Shown in pieces: positions 49,445 through 59,768 of a DNA stretch of 64,000 nt (the stretch's first letter is position 1; each line of letters opens with the position of its first letter). The notes below the pieces were generated by a model that saw only the letters and a list, made by a program, of their open reading frames with translations, was not told the DNA's origin and ran no database searches. A program made the position numbers and the translations under genes. The DNA comes from Pseudomonas sp. 2FG (GTDB taxonomy: Bacteria; Pseudomonadota; Gammaproteobacteria; Pseudomonadales; Pseudomonadaceae): NCBI RefSeq assembly GCF_005502935.1, contig NZ_SCMP01000010.1:62001-126000 (forward strand). The letters run 5' to 3'.

Positions 49445-49698
49445 CGGCGGCGAACGATCCGGTTGGCGAGAGATCGATTAGAGCGGATATGCGCGCCGCT
49501 GCGAACCGGCTGTGCAGACTTTTTAGCAAAAATCCTGCGTTGAGCGGACAGCCTTCGCGTACGCCCTGCGTCAACTAAGCTGAAACCAAACGCCGCGGTA
49601 AGCCAAGGTTGAGTGAATTGCCGTGGTCGTTTCAGCCGTTTCTCAGCTATCAGCCGCCGCCGGCAGGGCGGCCCATGGGTATTTACCAGGAGGGTCCT

Positions 49699-51105
49699 GT
49701 GAGCAGTCAGTGGTGGCGCAGTGTGCTCTTGCTGCTGGCGCTGGCCGGGCTACCGACCGGGCCGCTGCCGGCTGCGGATGCGGGGCCGGCTGCGGGCGCA
49801 GTGGTGGTGCTGACGGTGGACGGTGCGATCGCCCCGGCCAGCGCCGATTACATTGTCCGCGGGCTGGCGCGGGCGGTGGACGAGGGGGCGCAGTTGGTGG
49901 TGCTCAGCATCGACACCCCTGGCGGGCTGGACACCTCGATGCGCGCGATCATCAAGGCGATTCTCGCCAGTCCGCTGCCGGTGGCCAGCTATGTGGCACC
50001 GAGCGGTGCGCGGGCGGCCAGTGCCGGCACCTATATCCTCTATGCCAGCCATATCGCCGCCATGGCGCCAGGCACCAACCTCGGCGCCGCCACGCCGGTG
50101 CAGATCGGCGGCATGCCGGGCGCGCCACCGCAGAAGCCGGAACAACCCGCGGCACCCGAGGCCGACAAAACCCAGCCCGCCGCCGAGGCGGACGATGCCC
50201 TGACCAAGAAGCAGGTCAACGATGCCGCCGCCTATATCCGCGGCCTGGCCCAGTTGCGTGGGCGTAACGTCGAATGGGCCGAGTTGGCGGTGCGCGAGGC
50301 GGTCAGCCTGTCCGCCGAGGAGGCGCTGAAGCTGAGGGTGATCGACTACCTGGCGAACGATCTGGGCGACCTGCTCAAGCAACTGGACGGCAAGACACTG
50401 AGCGCCGCCGGCCGGGAGCTGAAGCTGCAAACGGCCGGCGCCGCGCTGATCAGCCACGAACCGGACTGGCGCACTAAGCTGCTGGCGGTGATCACCAACC
50501 CCAGCGTGGCGCTGATCCTGATGATGATCGGCGTCTATGGGCTGATCTTCGAGTTCTCCAACCCGGGCACGGGCATCGGCGGGGTAGTCGGCGGCATCTG
50601 CCTGATCCTGGCGCTCTACGCCCTGCAACTGCTGCCGGTGAACTATGCCGGGATCGCCCTGATTCTGCTCGGCATGGCGTTGATGGCCGCCGAGGCCTTC
50701 ATGCCCAGCTTCGGCGTGATCGGCTTCGGCGGCATAGTCGCCTTCGTGGTCGGCGCGGTGATCCTGATCGACACCGAGGTGCCGGGCTTCGGCATCCCGT
50801 TCGGGCTGATCGTCGGCGTCGCCCTCACCAGCGCGCTGCTGATCGTGACCCTCCTCGGCATGGCGCTGAAGGCACAGCGCCGGCGGGTGGTCAGCGGCGA
50901 TGCGGGGCTGGTCGGCAGCCTGGTGGAAGTGGCCGCGCTGCAGGAGGGCAATCCGCTCGGCGGCTGGGTGAAGTTGCAAGGGGAAAACTGGCAGGTGCTC
51001 AGCCAGGCGCCGCTGCGGCCCGGTCAACGGGTGCGGGTACTGGCGCGCAAGGGCCTGCTGTTGGATGTCGCGGCGGCTGACGAGACGCCGCCACAAGGAG
51101 GCTAG
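49699..51105 (+). CDS. NfeD-type membrane-bound serine protease
   Basis: 468 residues. Signal sequence, then a ClpP-like serine protease domain: [22 protein letters not shown] and [38 protein letters not shown], with the nucleophilic serine in ASAGTY. Several membrane helices (about 290-410) and a C-terminal NfeD OB-fold ([34 protein letters not shown]) follow. These proteases cleave membrane proteins, among them their partner slipin, encoded 2 bp downstream. GTG 49699 has AGGAGG five bases upstream; ATG 49675 or 49609 are weaker. Confidence 0.9.
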   Translation: MSSQWWRSVLLLLALAGLPTGPLPAADAGPAAGAVVVLTVDGAIAPASADYIVRGLARAVDEGAQLVVLSIDTPGGLDTSMRAIIKAILASPLPVASYVAPSGARAASAGTYILYASHIAAMAPGTNLGAATPVQIGGMPGAPPQKPEQPAAPEADKTQPAAEADDALTKKQVNDAAAYIRGLAQLRGRNVEWAELAVREAVSLSAEEALKLRVIDYLANDLGDLLKQLDGKTLSAAGRELKLQTAGAALISHEPDWRTKLLAVITNPSVALILMMIGVYGLIFEFSNPGTGIGGVVGGICLILALYALQLLPVNYAGIALILLGMALMAAEAFMPSFGVIGFGGIVAFVVGAVILIDTEVPGFGIPFGLIVGVALTSALLIVTLLGMALKAQRRRVVSGDAGLVGSLVEVAALQEGNPLGGWVKLQGENWQVLSQAPLRPGQRVRVLARKGLLLDVAAADETPPQGG

Positions 51106-51107
51106 TC

Positions 51108-51866
51108 ATGGGTTTTCCACTGAGTTTTGGCGCCCTGCTGGTGCTGCTGATAGTGCTGATCGTCTCGGCGATCCGCATCTTCCGTGAGTACGAGCGCGGC
51201 GTGGTATTCCAACTCGGACGCTTCTGGAAGGTCAAGGGGCCGGGGCTGGTGATCATCATCCCGGCGATCCAGCAGGTGGTGCGGGTCGATCTGCGCACCG
51301 TGGTGCTCGACGTGCCGACGCAGGACGTGATCACCCGCGACAACGTCTCGGTGAAGGTCAACGCGGTGATCTACTTCCGCGTGCTCGACGCGCAGCGGGC
51401 GATCATCCAGGTCGAGGACTTTCTCATGGCCACCAGCCAACTGGCGCAGACCACCCTGCGCTCGGTGCTCGGCAAGCACGAGTTGGACGAGCTGCTCGCC
51501 GAGCGCGAACGGCTCAACGTCGACATCCAGCAGGTGCTGGACGCGCAGACCGACGCCTGGGGCATCAAGGTGTCGAACGTGGAGATCAAGCACGTCGACC
51601 TCAACGAGTCGATGATCCGCGCTATCGCCAAACAGGCCGAGGCCGAGCGCGAACGGCGGGCCAAGGTGATCCACGCCGAGGGCGAGTTGCAGGCCTCGGA
51701 AAAGCTCATGCAGGCCGCCGAGATGCTCGGCCGCCAACCCGGCGCCATGCAGCTGCGTTATATGCAGACGCTCGGTGCGATCGCCGGCGACAAGAGCTCG
51801 ACCATCGTCTTCCCGCTGCCGATCGAGCTGTTGAAGGGCATGGCCGAGTTGTCGCCAAAGACCTGA
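51108..51866 (+). CDS. Slipin (SPFH/stomatin-like membrane protein)
   Basis: 252 residues. N-terminal membrane hairpin ([19 protein letters not shown]), SPFH domain ([44 protein letters not shown]) and a C-terminal coiled coil rich in Ala/Glu ([27 protein letters not shown]). Stomatin-like proteins form membrane scaffolds and are partners of NfeD proteases; the pairing 2 bp apart here is the standard one. Start has AAGGAGG upstream. Confidence 0.93.
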   Translation: MGFPLSFGALLVLLIVLIVSAIRIFREYERGVVFQLGRFWKVKGPGLVIIIPAIQQVVRVDLRTVVLDVPTQDVITRDNVSVKVNAVIYFRVLDAQRAIIQVEDFLMATSQLAQTTLRSVLGKHELDELLAERERLNVDIQQVLDAQTDAWGIKVSNVEIKHVDLNESMIRAIAKQAEAERERRAKVIHAEGELQASEKLMQAAEMLGRQPGAMQLRYMQTLGAIAGDKSSTIVFPLPIELLKGMAELSPKT

Positions 51867-51921
51867 GCGGCCCGGTAAACAGGTGGTGTGAAAACTACTG
51901 CTCACCGATTTGGAGGTTGTC

Positions 51922-53043
51922 ATGCGTATCGGAGTGCCCAAGGAAATCAAGAACCACGAATACCGCGTCGGCCTGACGCCGCAGTCGGTGGCCGAACTGA
52001 GCGGGCTCGGCCACCAGGTTTGGGTGCAGACTCAGGCGGGCGCCGCCATCGGCTTTAGCGACGAGGATTACCGCGCGGCCGGCGCGCAGATCGGCAAGGA
52101 CGCCGCCCAGGTGTTCGCCGAGGCGCAGCTGATCGTCAAGGTCAAGGAACCGCTGGCCGACGAGCGTGCCCGGCTGCGCCCGGAGCACACGCTGTTCACC
52201 TACCTGCACCTGGCGCCGGATCTGCCGCAGACCGAGGAGTTGATGGCCTCCGGGGCGATTTGCATCGCCTATGAAACCGTCACCGACGCGCAAGGGCGTC
52301 TACCACTGCTGGCGCCGATGTCCGAAGTCGCCGGGCGGATGTCGATCCAGGCCGGCGCCAGTTGCCTGGAAAAGGCCCGGGGCGGGCGCGGCGTGCTGCT
52401 CGGCGGGGTGCCCGGGGTGGCGCCGGGCAAGGTGGTGATCCTCGGCGGCGGCGTGGTCGGCAGCCATGCGCTGGCCATGGCGGTGGGGCTGGGCGCGAAT
52501 GTCACGGTGCTGGACAAGAGCGTCGATGTCTTGCGTCGTCTGGACGCGCAGTACGGTAATCGCATCACCACGCTGTATTCGACCCGTGCGGCCCTGCGCG
52601 AGCAGGTGCTGGCGGCGGATCTGGTGATCGGCGGGGTGCTGATCCCCGGTGCCGCGGCGCCGAAGCTGATCACCGCGGAGATGGTCCGGCAGATGCAGGC
52701 CGGCGCCGTGCTGGTGGACGTCGCCATCGACCAGGGCGGTTGCGCCGAAACCTCGAAAGCCACCACCCACACCGAGCCGACCTACGTGGTCGACGGGGTG
52801 GTGCACTACTGCGTGGCCAATATGCCCGGGGCGGTGGCGCGCACCTCGACCCTGGCGCTGAACAACGCGACCCTGCCGTTCGTCATCGCGCTCGCGGAAA
52901 AAGGCACAAGGCGGGCCCTGGAAGACGACCCGCATCTGCTCAATGGGTTGAATGTCGCCAAAGGCCTGATTACCTGCGGCAGCGTGGCCGAGGCCCACGG
53001 CTTGCCGTACCAGTCGGCCACCAGCGTGCTGGAGCATCTATAG
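51922..53043 (+). CDS. ald: Alanine dehydrogenase
   Basis: 373 residues. NAD-dependent oxidative deamination of L-alanine to pyruvate and ammonia. [20 protein letters not shown] at the N-terminus, FTYLHLAPD near residue 93, and the NAD-binding [30 protein letters not shown] near residue 170, then VDVAIDQGG and [20 protein letters not shown] at 51912-51916 fixes ATG 51922. Same direction as the slipin gene (55 bp) but functionally unrelated. Confidence 0.96.
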   Translation: MRIGVPKEIKNHEYRVGLTPQSVAELSGLGHQVWVQTQAGAAIGFSDEDYRAAGAQIGKDAAQVFAEAQLIVKVKEPLADERARLRPEHTLFTYLHLAPDLPQTEELMASGAICIAYETVTDAQGRLPLLAPMSEVAGRMSIQAGASCLEKARGGRGVLLGGVPGVAPGKVVILGGGVVGSHALAMAVGLGANVTVLDKSVDVLRRLDAQYGNRITTLYSTRAALREQVLAADLVIGGVLIPGAAAPKLITAEMVRQMQAGAVLVDVAIDQGGCAETSKATTHTEPTYVVDGVVHYCVANMPGAVARTSTLALNNATLPFVIALAEKGTRRALEDDPHLLNGLNVAKGLITCGSVAEAHGLPYQSATSVLEHL

Positions 53044-53081
53044 GCGCGTCATCCCGGCTCCTACGAAGATGTGCTCAGTTG

Positions 53082-53171
53082 CGTAGGGTGGAAAACCCGC
53101 AAAGCGGTTTTCCACCATGGGGAATCCGGGTTGCTTCGTTGGTGGATAAAGAGAGCGTTATCCACCCTACG
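53082..53171. repeat. REP doublet (REPIN-like), 90 bp
   Basis: Perfect 11-bp ends CGTAGGGTGGA (53082-53092) and TCCACCCTACG (53161-53171). Each half is a hairpin: GGTGGAAAACCCGC/GCGGTTTTCCACC and GGTGGATAAAG/TTATCCACC. Located downstream of ald. Closely related to 28293 and 59671. Confidence 0.85.
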
Positions 53172-53275
53172 TCTGCGCGGGAACGACGGGTTTTTTTGTC
53201 TTGGCCTGCCGGGCCACTCGCCGCGCCAGGCGCGCCCAGCCTAAGCTTGGGCATCTTCCGCCGAGTAGTGCCGCG

Positions 53276-54139
53276 ATGCCCGCCAAGACCGTTGTGATCC
53301 CTTTGCCGAACCGCGATTTCGACCCCAGCGAGGTCGCGCTGAGCTGGCAGATAGTGCGCGCGGCGGGCTACCGGGTGCGCTTCGCCACGCCGGACGGGCG
53401 GCCGGCCGAGGGCGACCCGCTGATGCTGACGGGCGTAGGCCTGGACCCCTGGGGTTGGATTCCCGGCTTGCGCCAGTTCAGGCTGCTCGGCCTGCTCCTG
53501 CGTGCCCGGCGCGGCGCGCGCGCGGCCTATCAGGCGCTGCTGGCGGATGCGCAGTTCCGCCAGCCGCTGCGCTATGAGCAGCTCGCGGTGGCGGACTTCG
53601 ACGGCCTGCTGCTGCCCGGCGGGCACTGGGCACGGGGCATGCGCGACTATCTGGAGAGCGAGGTATTGCAGCGCTTCGTAGGCGCCTTCTTCGCCAGCGA
53701 CAAGCCGCTGGCGGCGATCTGTCATGGCGTGGTATTGGCCGCGCGGAGCAAGGCGACGGACGGCCGTTCCGCGCTCTACGGGCGCAAGACCACCGGCCTG
53801 ACCTGGACGATGGAGAAGAGCGCCTGGAACCTGACGCGTTTCTACGGCCGTTTCTGGGCGCCGAATTACTACCGGACCTATCTGGAACAGCCCGGCGAGT
53901 CGGCCGGCTATAGGAGCGTGCAGGCCGAGGTGAGCCGCGCCCTGGCCAGTCCGAATGACTTCCTCGAGGTGCCGGCGGAGGCACCGGACCACCTGCGCAA
54001 GACCAGCGGCCTGCACCGGGACAGCCTCGATGACAGCCGCCCGGCCTGGGTGGTCTGCGACGGCAATTACATTTCCGCGCGCTGGCCGGGGGATGTGCAC
54101 AGCTTTGCCCGGCAGTTCGTCGAGCGGTTGCCTCGGTAA
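53276..54139 (+). CDS. DJ-1/PfpI family protein
   Basis: 287 residues of the class I glutamine amidotransferase-like fold. The nucleophile elbow AAICHGVVLAARS places a cysteine near residue 150; GLLLPGGHWARGM is the preceding loop. N-terminus AKTVVIPLPNRDFDPSEVALSWQIVRAAGYRVRFATPDG is typical. Such proteins act as chaperones, deglycases or hydratases; which one is not decidable here. ATG 53276 is preceded by REP-containing sequence. Convergent with the BaiN-like gene. Confidence 0.85.
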   Translation: MPAKTVVIPLPNRDFDPSEVALSWQIVRAAGYRVRFATPDGRPAEGDPLMLTGVGLDPWGWIPGLRQFRLLGLLLRARRGARAAYQALLADAQFRQPLRYEQLAVADFDGLLLPGGHWARGMRDYLESEVLQRFVGAFFASDKPLAAICHGVVLAARSKATDGRSALYGRKTTGLTWTMEKSAWNLTRFYGRFWAPNYYRTYLEQPGESAGYRSVQAEVSRALASPNDFLEVPAEAPDHLRKTSGLHRDSLDDSRPAWVVCDGNYISARWPGDVHSFARQFVERLPR

Positions 54140-54187
54140 CGCCCCGGTACGGTCAAGGCGCCGCAACCGCAGCGGGTTTGGCCGTGC

Positions 54188-55366
54188 TCAGACGTACTGC
54201 GCCGCCGCATAGCCCGAGGCCCAGGCCCACTGGAAGTTGAAGCCGCCTAGGTGGCCGCTGACGTCGAGCACTTCGCCGATAAAGTACAGGCCTGGTGACT
54301 TCAGCGATTCCAGGGTCTTCGAGGAGACTTCCCTGGTGTCGACGCCGCCCAAGGTCACTTCGGCGGTGCGATAGCCTTCGGTGCCGGCCGGCACCAGCTG
54401 CCAGCTCGCCAGTTGCTCGGCGATCGCGCTCAACTCGCCCGGGCTGTACTGCTTCATCGGCTTGGAGACGAACCAGTGTTCGGCCAGCAGGTTGGCCATC
54501 TTCTTGGTGAAGATCTCCCCGAGCAGGGTCTTCAGCTCGGAGTTCGGCCGCTGCGCCTGTTGCTCCAGCAGCCAGCTCGGCACGTCATGCTCGGGCAGCA
54601 GGTTGATTGCCACCGCCTGACCCGGCTGCCAGTACGAGGAGATCTGCAGGATCGCCGGGCCGCTGAGGCCGCGATGGGTAAACAGGAGGTTCTCGCGAAA
54701 GCTCTCGCCATTGCAGCTCACCAGGCAATCCACCGAGGTGCCGGACAGCTCGCCGCAGAGCGCCTTGAGCTGGTCGGTGATGGTGAACGGCACCAGCCCG
54801 GCGCGGGTCGGCAGCAGGTTATGGCCGAACTGCTTGGCCACCTGATAGCCGAAGCCGCTCGCGCCGAGGGTCGGGATCGACAGGCCGCCGGTGGCGATCA
54901 CCAAGGACTCGCAGCCCAGCGGCCCGGCGCTGGTGTGCACCTGGTAACCGCTGGCGGCTTTGTCGATCTGCTGGATCGAGGTGTTCAGCAGCAGCTGCAC
55001 GCCGGCCTGCTCGCACTCGGCGAGCAGCAGGCCGAGGATGTCGCTGGCCTTGTTGTCGCAAAACAGCTGGCCGAGCTTTTTCTCGTGGTAGGGCACGCCG
55101 TGTTTGCTCACCAGCTCGATGAAGTCCCACTGGGTGTAACGCGCCAGGGCGGATTTGCAGAAGTGCGGGTTCTGCGAGAGGAAGTTGCCCGGTTCGGTGT
55201 ACATGTTGGTGAAGTTGCAGCGGCCGCCGCCGGACATGAGGATCTTCTTGCCGGCCTTGTTGGCGTGGTCCAGCAGCAGGACCTTGCGCCCGCGCCCGGC
55301 GGCGGTCAGCGCACACATCAAGCCGGCAGCACCGGCGCCAAGAATCACTACATCTGTACCGAGCAC
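54188..55366 (-). CDS. BaiN/HI0933-like NAD(P)/FAD flavoprotein
   Basis: 392 residues. FAD-binding N-terminus VVILGAGAAGLMCALTAAGRGRKVLLLDHANKAGKKILMSGGGRCNFTN, then LVIATGGLSIPTLGASGFGYQVAKQFGH and C-terminal GLYFIGEVLDVSGHLGGFNFQWAWASGYAAA. The family (YhiN/HI0933/BaiN) is widespread; most members have no assigned substrate. The start is a GTG at 55366 with GAGG upstream (55372 also possible); a longer frame to 55546 overlaps the next gene and encodes unlikely sequence. Confidence 0.88.
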   Translation of the reverse strand: MLGTDVVILGAGAAGLMCALTAAGRGRKVLLLDHANKAGKKILMSGGGRCNFTNMYTEPGNFLSQNPHFCKSALARYTQWDFIELVSKHGVPYHEKKLGQLFCDNKASDILGLLLAECEQAGVQLLLNTSIQQIDKAASGYQVHTSAGPLGCESLVIATGGLSIPTLGASGFGYQVAKQFGHNLLPTRAGLVPFTITDQLKALCGELSGTSVDCLVSCNGESFRENLLFTHRGLSGPAILQISSYWQPGQAVAINLLPEHDVPSWLLEQQAQRPNSELKTLLGEIFTKKMANLLAEHWFVSKPMKQYSPGELSAIAEQLASWQLVPAGTEGYRTAEVTLGGVDTREVSSKTLESLKSPGLYFIGEVLDVSGHLGGFNFQWAWASGYAAAQYV

Positions 55367-55533
55367 AGCCACACCCTCAAAACCCTGATCAAAGCCCCGC
55401 GTAGAGTCCGCTGGGGCCGGCAGTTTACCCCAAGCTTTGCGTAGCGCTTGGCGTTTCCCGCCGGTTGGTCTGGTGTTGCGTGGCGCAGCCTGACTAAGCT
55501 GGCTTATCCAGCAACCGGTTACGGAGGATCGGC

Positions 55534-56268
55534 ATGGGGCTTTCACGCGGTATCGCGTTGTGGGCGGCGCTTTGCAGTTGCTGCGCCGTCAGCGCCGAGC
55601 CCCTGCGCTTGGTGGCCGACACCTGGCCGCCGTTTACCGATGCCAGCCTGCCGAGCAATGGCTTGGCCAGTGACCTGGTCAGTGCCGTGCTGCAGCGTGC
55701 CGGCTACTCCAGCGAATATATCGAGGTGCCCTGGGCGCGGGCATTACGCGGTTTGCAGGCCGGCGACTACGATGTGGCGCTGGGCGCCTGGTACGACGCG
55801 CAGCGAGCCCAGTACGGGCTGTTTTCCGAGGCCTATCTGGTCAACCGCATTCGCTTCTTGCAGCGCAAGGGCGCGGACATTCAGTTCGACCAGTTGGAGG
55901 ACTTGCGCCCTTACCGCATTGCGACGGTGCGCGGTTATGCCTACCAGGCGCAGTTCGATCAGGATGCGCGGCTGCACAAGGTCCCGGTGATGGGGTTCGC
56001 CATGGGCGCGCGGATGCTCGCCGCCGGGCGGGTGCAACTGACCCTGGAGGACGAACTGGTGGCGCGCTATTACCTCAAGGGCGAGTTGCACGCGCTGCAA
56101 GGGCAGCTGGAGTTCCTGCCCAAGCCGCTCAGCGAAAATGGCCTGCACATCCTGGTGCGCCGCAGCCATCCCCAGCACCGGCAGATAGTCGCGGCCTTCA
56201 ACCGTGCGCTGCAGGAGATGCGCGCGGACGGCAGTTACGCGCAGATTTTCCAGCGCCACGGGTTCTGA
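55534..56268 (+). CDS. Periplasmic substrate-binding protein (SBP family 3), copy 2
   Basis: 244 residues. Signal peptide MGLSRGIALWAALCSCCAVSA, then EPLRLVADTWPPFTDASLPSNGLASDLV and PWARALRGLQAGDYDVALGAWYD. It follows the same layout as the copy at 46447-47175 and reads alike along its whole length, down to FLPKPLSENGLHILV, so the two arose by duplication. GGAGG precedes ATG 55534. No transporter genes are adjacent. Divergent from the BaiN-like gene. Confidence 0.86.
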   Translation: MGLSRGIALWAALCSCCAVSAEPLRLVADTWPPFTDASLPSNGLASDLVSAVLQRAGYSSEYIEVPWARALRGLQAGDYDVALGAWYDAQRAQYGLFSEAYLVNRIRFLQRKGADIQFDQLEDLRPYRIATVRGYAYQAQFDQDARLHKVPVMGFAMGARMLAAGRVQLTLEDELVARYYLKGELHALQGQLEFLPKPLSENGLHILVRRSHPQHRQIVAAFNRALQEMRADGSYAQIFQRHGF

Positions 56269-56360
56269 GGCCGGACGAGGGGACAAAGGGTGGGCATGGC
56301 CCGCTCCTACAAAGAGCTGCAGCGCAGCTCAAGACTCAACAGATAGACAGCCTGGCGTTC

Positions 56361-57740
56361 TCAGAGCATCCGCACGCGCAGCGAGCGGCCTTTGATCTTG
56401 CCGTCGTTCAGGCGTTGCAGCGCCTGTTTGGCGACTGCGCGTTCGACCGCGACATAGGCCTGGAAGTCGAAGATGGCGATCTTGCCGACCTGGGCACCGG
56501 GGATGCCGGCATCACCGGTCAGGGCGCCGAGGATGTCGCCGGGGCGGACTTTGTCCTTGCGGCCACCGGCAATGCACAGGGTGACCATGGGGGGCAGCAG
56601 CGGGCCGCCGCCCTGGGCTTTCAGGCCGTCCAGTTGCTGCCAGTTCAGCGGAGCCTTTTGCAGGTCTTCGATGGCTTGGGCGCGATGGCCTTCGGCCGGG
56701 GCCACCAGGCTCAGCGCCAGGCCTTTCTCACCGGCGCGGCCGGTGCGGCCAACGCGGTGGATGTGGATTTCCGAGTCGCGCGCCAGTTCGACGTTGATCA
56801 CCGCATCCAGGGCTTCGATATCCAGGCCACGGGCGGCGACGTCGGTGGCCACCAGCACCGAGCAGCTGCGGTTGGCGAACATCGCCAGCACCTGATCGCG
56901 ATCGCGCTGTTCCAGATCGCCATTCAAGGCCATTGCGGAGATGCCGCTGGCTTGCAGGTGCTCGACCAACTCCTGGCATTGCTGCTTGGTGAAGCAGAAG
57001 GCGACGCAGGACTGCGGGCGGAAGTGCGCCAGCAGCTGGGTCACGGCCTGCATGCGTTGCTCGGGGGCGATCTCGTAGAAGCGTTGCTCGATCTGGCTGT
57101 CGGCGTGCATCGCCTCGGCCTTCACTTGCTGCGGATCGCGCATGAAGGCGGCCGACAGCTGCTTGATGCTGGCCGGATAGGTGGCGGAGAACAGCAGGGT
57201 CTGGCGCTTGGCCGGGGTCTGCTGAAGGATCTCGGCGATGGAGTCGTAGAAGCCCATGTCGAGCATGCGGTCGGCTTCATCGAGCACCAGGGTGTTGAGG
57301 CCGTCGAGTTTCAGGCTGCCCTTGCGCAGGTGTTCCTGAATCCGCCCCGGGGTGCCGACTATGATGTGCGCGCCGTGTTCCAGCGAGCCGATCTGTGGGC
57401 CGAAGGGGACGCCGCCACACAGGGTCAGCACCTTGATGTGGTCGGTGCCACGGGCCAGCCGGCGGATTTCCTTGGCTACCTGGTCGGCCAGCTCGCGGGT
57501 CGGGCAGAGCACCAGCGCCTGGCAGCCGAAGAAGCGCGGGTTCAGCGGGTTGAGCAGGCCGATGCCGAAGGCGGCGGTCTTGCCGCTGCCGGTCTTGGCC
57601 TGGGCGATCAGGTCCATGCCCTTGAGGATCACCGGCAGGCTCTGCGCTTGCACCGGCGTCATCTGGGCATAACCGAGGGACTCGAGGTTAGCCAGCATGG
57701 CGGCGGACAGCGGCAGCGAATTGAAAGCGGTGGAGGTCAC
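56361..57740 (-). CDS. dbpA: ATP-dependent RNA helicase DbpA
   Basis: 459 residues. DEAD-box core with Q motif [54 protein letters not shown] and HRVGRTGRAGE. The C-terminal RNA-binding domain (LCIAGGRKDKVRPGDILGALTGDAGIPGAQVGKIAIFDFQAYVAV) is the DbpA type, which recognises hairpin 92 of 23S rRNA during large-subunit assembly. The last residues GKIKGRSLRVRML complete the domain. Monocistronic. Confidence 0.95.
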   Translation of the reverse strand: MTSTAFNSLPLSAAMLANLESLGYAQMTPVQAQSLPVILKGMDLIAQAKTGSGKTAAFGIGLLNPLNPRFFGCQALVLCPTRELADQVAKEIRRLARGTDHIKVLTLCGGVPFGPQIGSLEHGAHIIVGTPGRIQEHLRKGSLKLDGLNTLVLDEADRMLDMGFYDSIAEILQQTPAKRQTLLFSATYPASIKQLSAAFMRDPQQVKAEAMHADSQIEQRFYEIAPEQRMQAVTQLLAHFRPQSCVAFCFTKQQCQELVEHLQASGISAMALNGDLEQRDRDQVLAMFANRSCSVLVATDVAARGLDIEALDAVINVELARDSEIHIHRVGRTGRAGEKGLALSLVAPAEGHRAQAIEDLQKAPLNWQQLDGLKAQGGGPLLPPMVTLCIAGGRKDKVRPGDILGALTGDAGIPGAQVGKIAIFDFQAYVAVERAVAKQALQRLNDGKIKGRSLRVRML

Positions 57741-57916
57741 GGGGCAGGCCTGCTAAACGAAAATGGCCTGCAGTGTAACAGGCCGGCCTGCGGCTGTTGG
57801 CGTGGCGCGACCGGGGGCCGGCCCCACTCGCCCCACGGAGTTTCCCTCAGTTGCTCCACAGGCGGGTCTCCCTCTTCCAGGGGCGGTGAAAGACCGACGT
57901 GTTCGGCCGTCGCTCT

Positions 57917-57949
57917 CCGGCCCGGCCGCCGATCTGGCTGCCGGGCCGG
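57917..57949 (-). terminator. GC-rich hairpin after betA
   Basis: Arms CCGGCCCGGC (57917-57926) and GCCGGGCCGG (57940-57949), 8 bp below the betA stop on its strand. There is no T tract, so termination may be weak or Rho-assisted. Confidence 0.4.
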
Positions 57950-57956
57950 CGGCGGC

Positions 57957-59639
57957 TCAGCGCAGCGCCTTGCCGCGTACCGGTGCGCCCTTGGCGACGT
58001 AATACTTGGCGGTGCTGCGCGGCAGCGGCTTGCGGCCACGGATTTGGTCGGCGATTTTCTCGGCGATCATGATGGTCGGCGCGTTGAGGTTGCCGGTGGT
58101 GATCAGCGGCATGATCGAGGCATCGACCACGCGCAGACCCTCCATCCCGTGCACGCGGCCCTGGCCATCGACCACCGCCATGTCATCGCTGCCCATCTTG
58201 CAGGAGCAGGAGGGGTGGAAGGCGGTTTCCGCGTGCTCGCGGATGAACTTGTCGAGGTCGGCATCGCTCTGGTACTCGAGGCCGGGGCTGAGTTCCTTGC
58301 CGCGGTACGGGTCCAGCGCCGGCTGCGCCATGATCTCGCGGGTGATGCGGATGCCGTCGCGGAATTCCTGCCAGTCCTGCTCGCTGGACATGTAGTTGAA
58401 GAGGATGCTCGGGTACTCGCGCGGGTCCTTCGAGCGCACCTGCACGCGGCCACGGCTGGGCGAGCGCATCGAGCCGACGTGGGCCTGGAAGCCGTGTTCC
58501 TTCACCGCGTTGCTGCCGTTGTAGTTAATCGCCACCGGCAGGAAGTGGTACTGGATGTTCGGCCACTCGAACTCTGCACGGGTACGGATGAAGCCGCCGG
58601 CCTCGAACTGGTTGCTGGCGCCGATGCCCTTGCCGAGGAACAGCCACTCGGCGCCGATGGCCGGCTGGTTCCACCAATGCAGCGAGGGATACAGCGAGAT
58701 CGGCTGGGTGCATTGGTATTGCAGGTACATCTCCAGGTGGTCCTGCAGGTTGGCGCCGACGCCCGGCAGGTCGTGGACCACCGGGATGTCGAGGTCGCGC
58801 AGCAGGGCGGCCGGGCCGACGCCGGAGCGCTGAAGGATCTGCGGCGAGGCGATGGCGCCGGAGCACAGCAGCACTTCGCGGCGGGCCTTGGCGGTGATCC
58901 GCGTGTCACTCTCGCCTTTCAGGTAGGCAACCCCGACGGCGCGCTTGCCCTTGAACAGGATGCGGTCGGTCAGGGCGTGGGTGACGATGGTCAGGTTCGG
59001 TCGGGCCCGGGCCTGGTCCAGATAACCGCGGGCGGTGCTGGAGCGGCGGCCCTGCGGGGTCACGGTGCGATCCATCGGCCCGAAACCTTCCTGCTGGTAG
59101 CCGTTGAGGTCTTCGGTACGCGGGTAGCCGGCTTGCACGCCGGCCTCGACCATGGCCTGGAACAGCGGGTTGTTGCCGGCCTTGGGCGTGGTCACGCTGA
59201 CCGGGCCGTCGCCGCCGTGGTAGTCGTTGGGGCCGATGTCGCGGGTTTCGGCCTTGCGGAAGTAGGGCAGGCAGTCGAGGTAGCTCCAGTCTTCCAGGCC
59301 TGGGGTCTGCGCCCAGCCGTCGTAGTCCAGGGCGTTGCCGCGGATGTAGCACATGCCGTTGATCAGCGAGGAGCCGCCCAGGCCCTTGCCACGCCCGCAC
59401 TCCATCCGCCGGTTGTCCATGAAGGGTTCCGGTTCGGTCGTGTACGCCCAGTTGTAGCGGCGGCCCTGCAGCGGGAAGGCGAGGGCGGCGGGCATCTGGG
59501 TGCGGAAGTCGAGGCGGTAGTCCGGGCCACCGGCTTCCAGCAGCAGCACGCTGACGTCGGCATCCTCGGTCAGGCGGGTGGCCAGGGTATTACCGGCCGA
59601 ACCGGCGCCGATGATGATGTAGTCGAATTCTTTGGTCAT
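57957..59639 (-). CDS. betA: Choline dehydrogenase
   Basis: 560 residues, GMC oxidoreductase. Oxidises choline to betaine aldehyde at the membrane. N-terminal FAD motif [36 protein letters not shown] signature [25 protein letters not shown] near residue 80, and the C-terminal [24 protein letters not shown] and [15 protein letters not shown]. Downstream partner of betB; the two are separated by 129 bp holding a REP doublet. Order betA-betB-betI with divergent betT is the P. aeruginosa arrangement. Confidence 0.96.
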   Translation of the reverse strand: MTKEFDYIIIGAGSAGNTLATRLTEDADVSVLLLEAGGPDYRLDFRTQMPAALAFPLQGRRYNWAYTTEPEPFMDNRRMECGRGKGLGGSSLINGMCYIRGNALDYDGWAQTPGLEDWSYLDCLPYFRKAETRDIGPNDYHGGDGPVSVTTPKAGNNPLFQAMVEAGVQAGYPRTEDLNGYQQEGFGPMDRTVTPQGRRSSTARGYLDQARARPNLTIVTHALTDRILFKGKRAVGVAYLKGESDTRITAKARREVLLCSGAIASPQILQRSGVGPAALLRDLDIPVVHDLPGVGANLQDHLEMYLQYQCTQPISLYPSLHWWNQPAIGAEWLFLGKGIGASNQFEAGGFIRTRAEFEWPNIQYHFLPVAINYNGSNAVKEHGFQAHVGSMRSPSRGRVQVRSKDPREYPSILFNYMSSEQDWQEFRDGIRITREIMAQPALDPYRGKELSPGLEYQSDADLDKFIREHAETAFHPSCSCKMGSDDMAVVDGQGRVHGMEGLRVVDASIMPLITTGNLNAPTIMIAEKIADQIRGRKPLPRSTAKYYVAKGAPVRGKALR

Positions 59640-59670
59640 GGTTGCACCCTTAGTATGGGCATTTGCAGCG

Positions 59671-59761
59671 CCTAGGGTGGATCAGGCGTAGCCCTAATCC
59701 ACCGTGGCGAATGTGAAACGGGGCGGTGGATTACGCCGCTAGGCGGCGAATCCACCCTAGG
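59671..59761. repeat. REP doublet (REPIN-like) between betB and betA
   Basis: Perfect 12-bp ends CCTAGGGTGGAT (59671-59682) and ATCCACCCTAGG (59750-59761), with internal AATCCACC and GGTGGATT making two facing hairpins. Fits the same family as 28293 and 53082, although the foot here is CTAG rather than GTAG. Confidence 0.82.
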
Positions 59762-59768
59762 GGCTCGT

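Noticed and set aside
56415..59675. 1,086-codon plus-strand open frame
   Set aside because: Runs antisense through dbpA, the spacer and betA. No domain is visible; explained by GC-biased third positions of the real genes.
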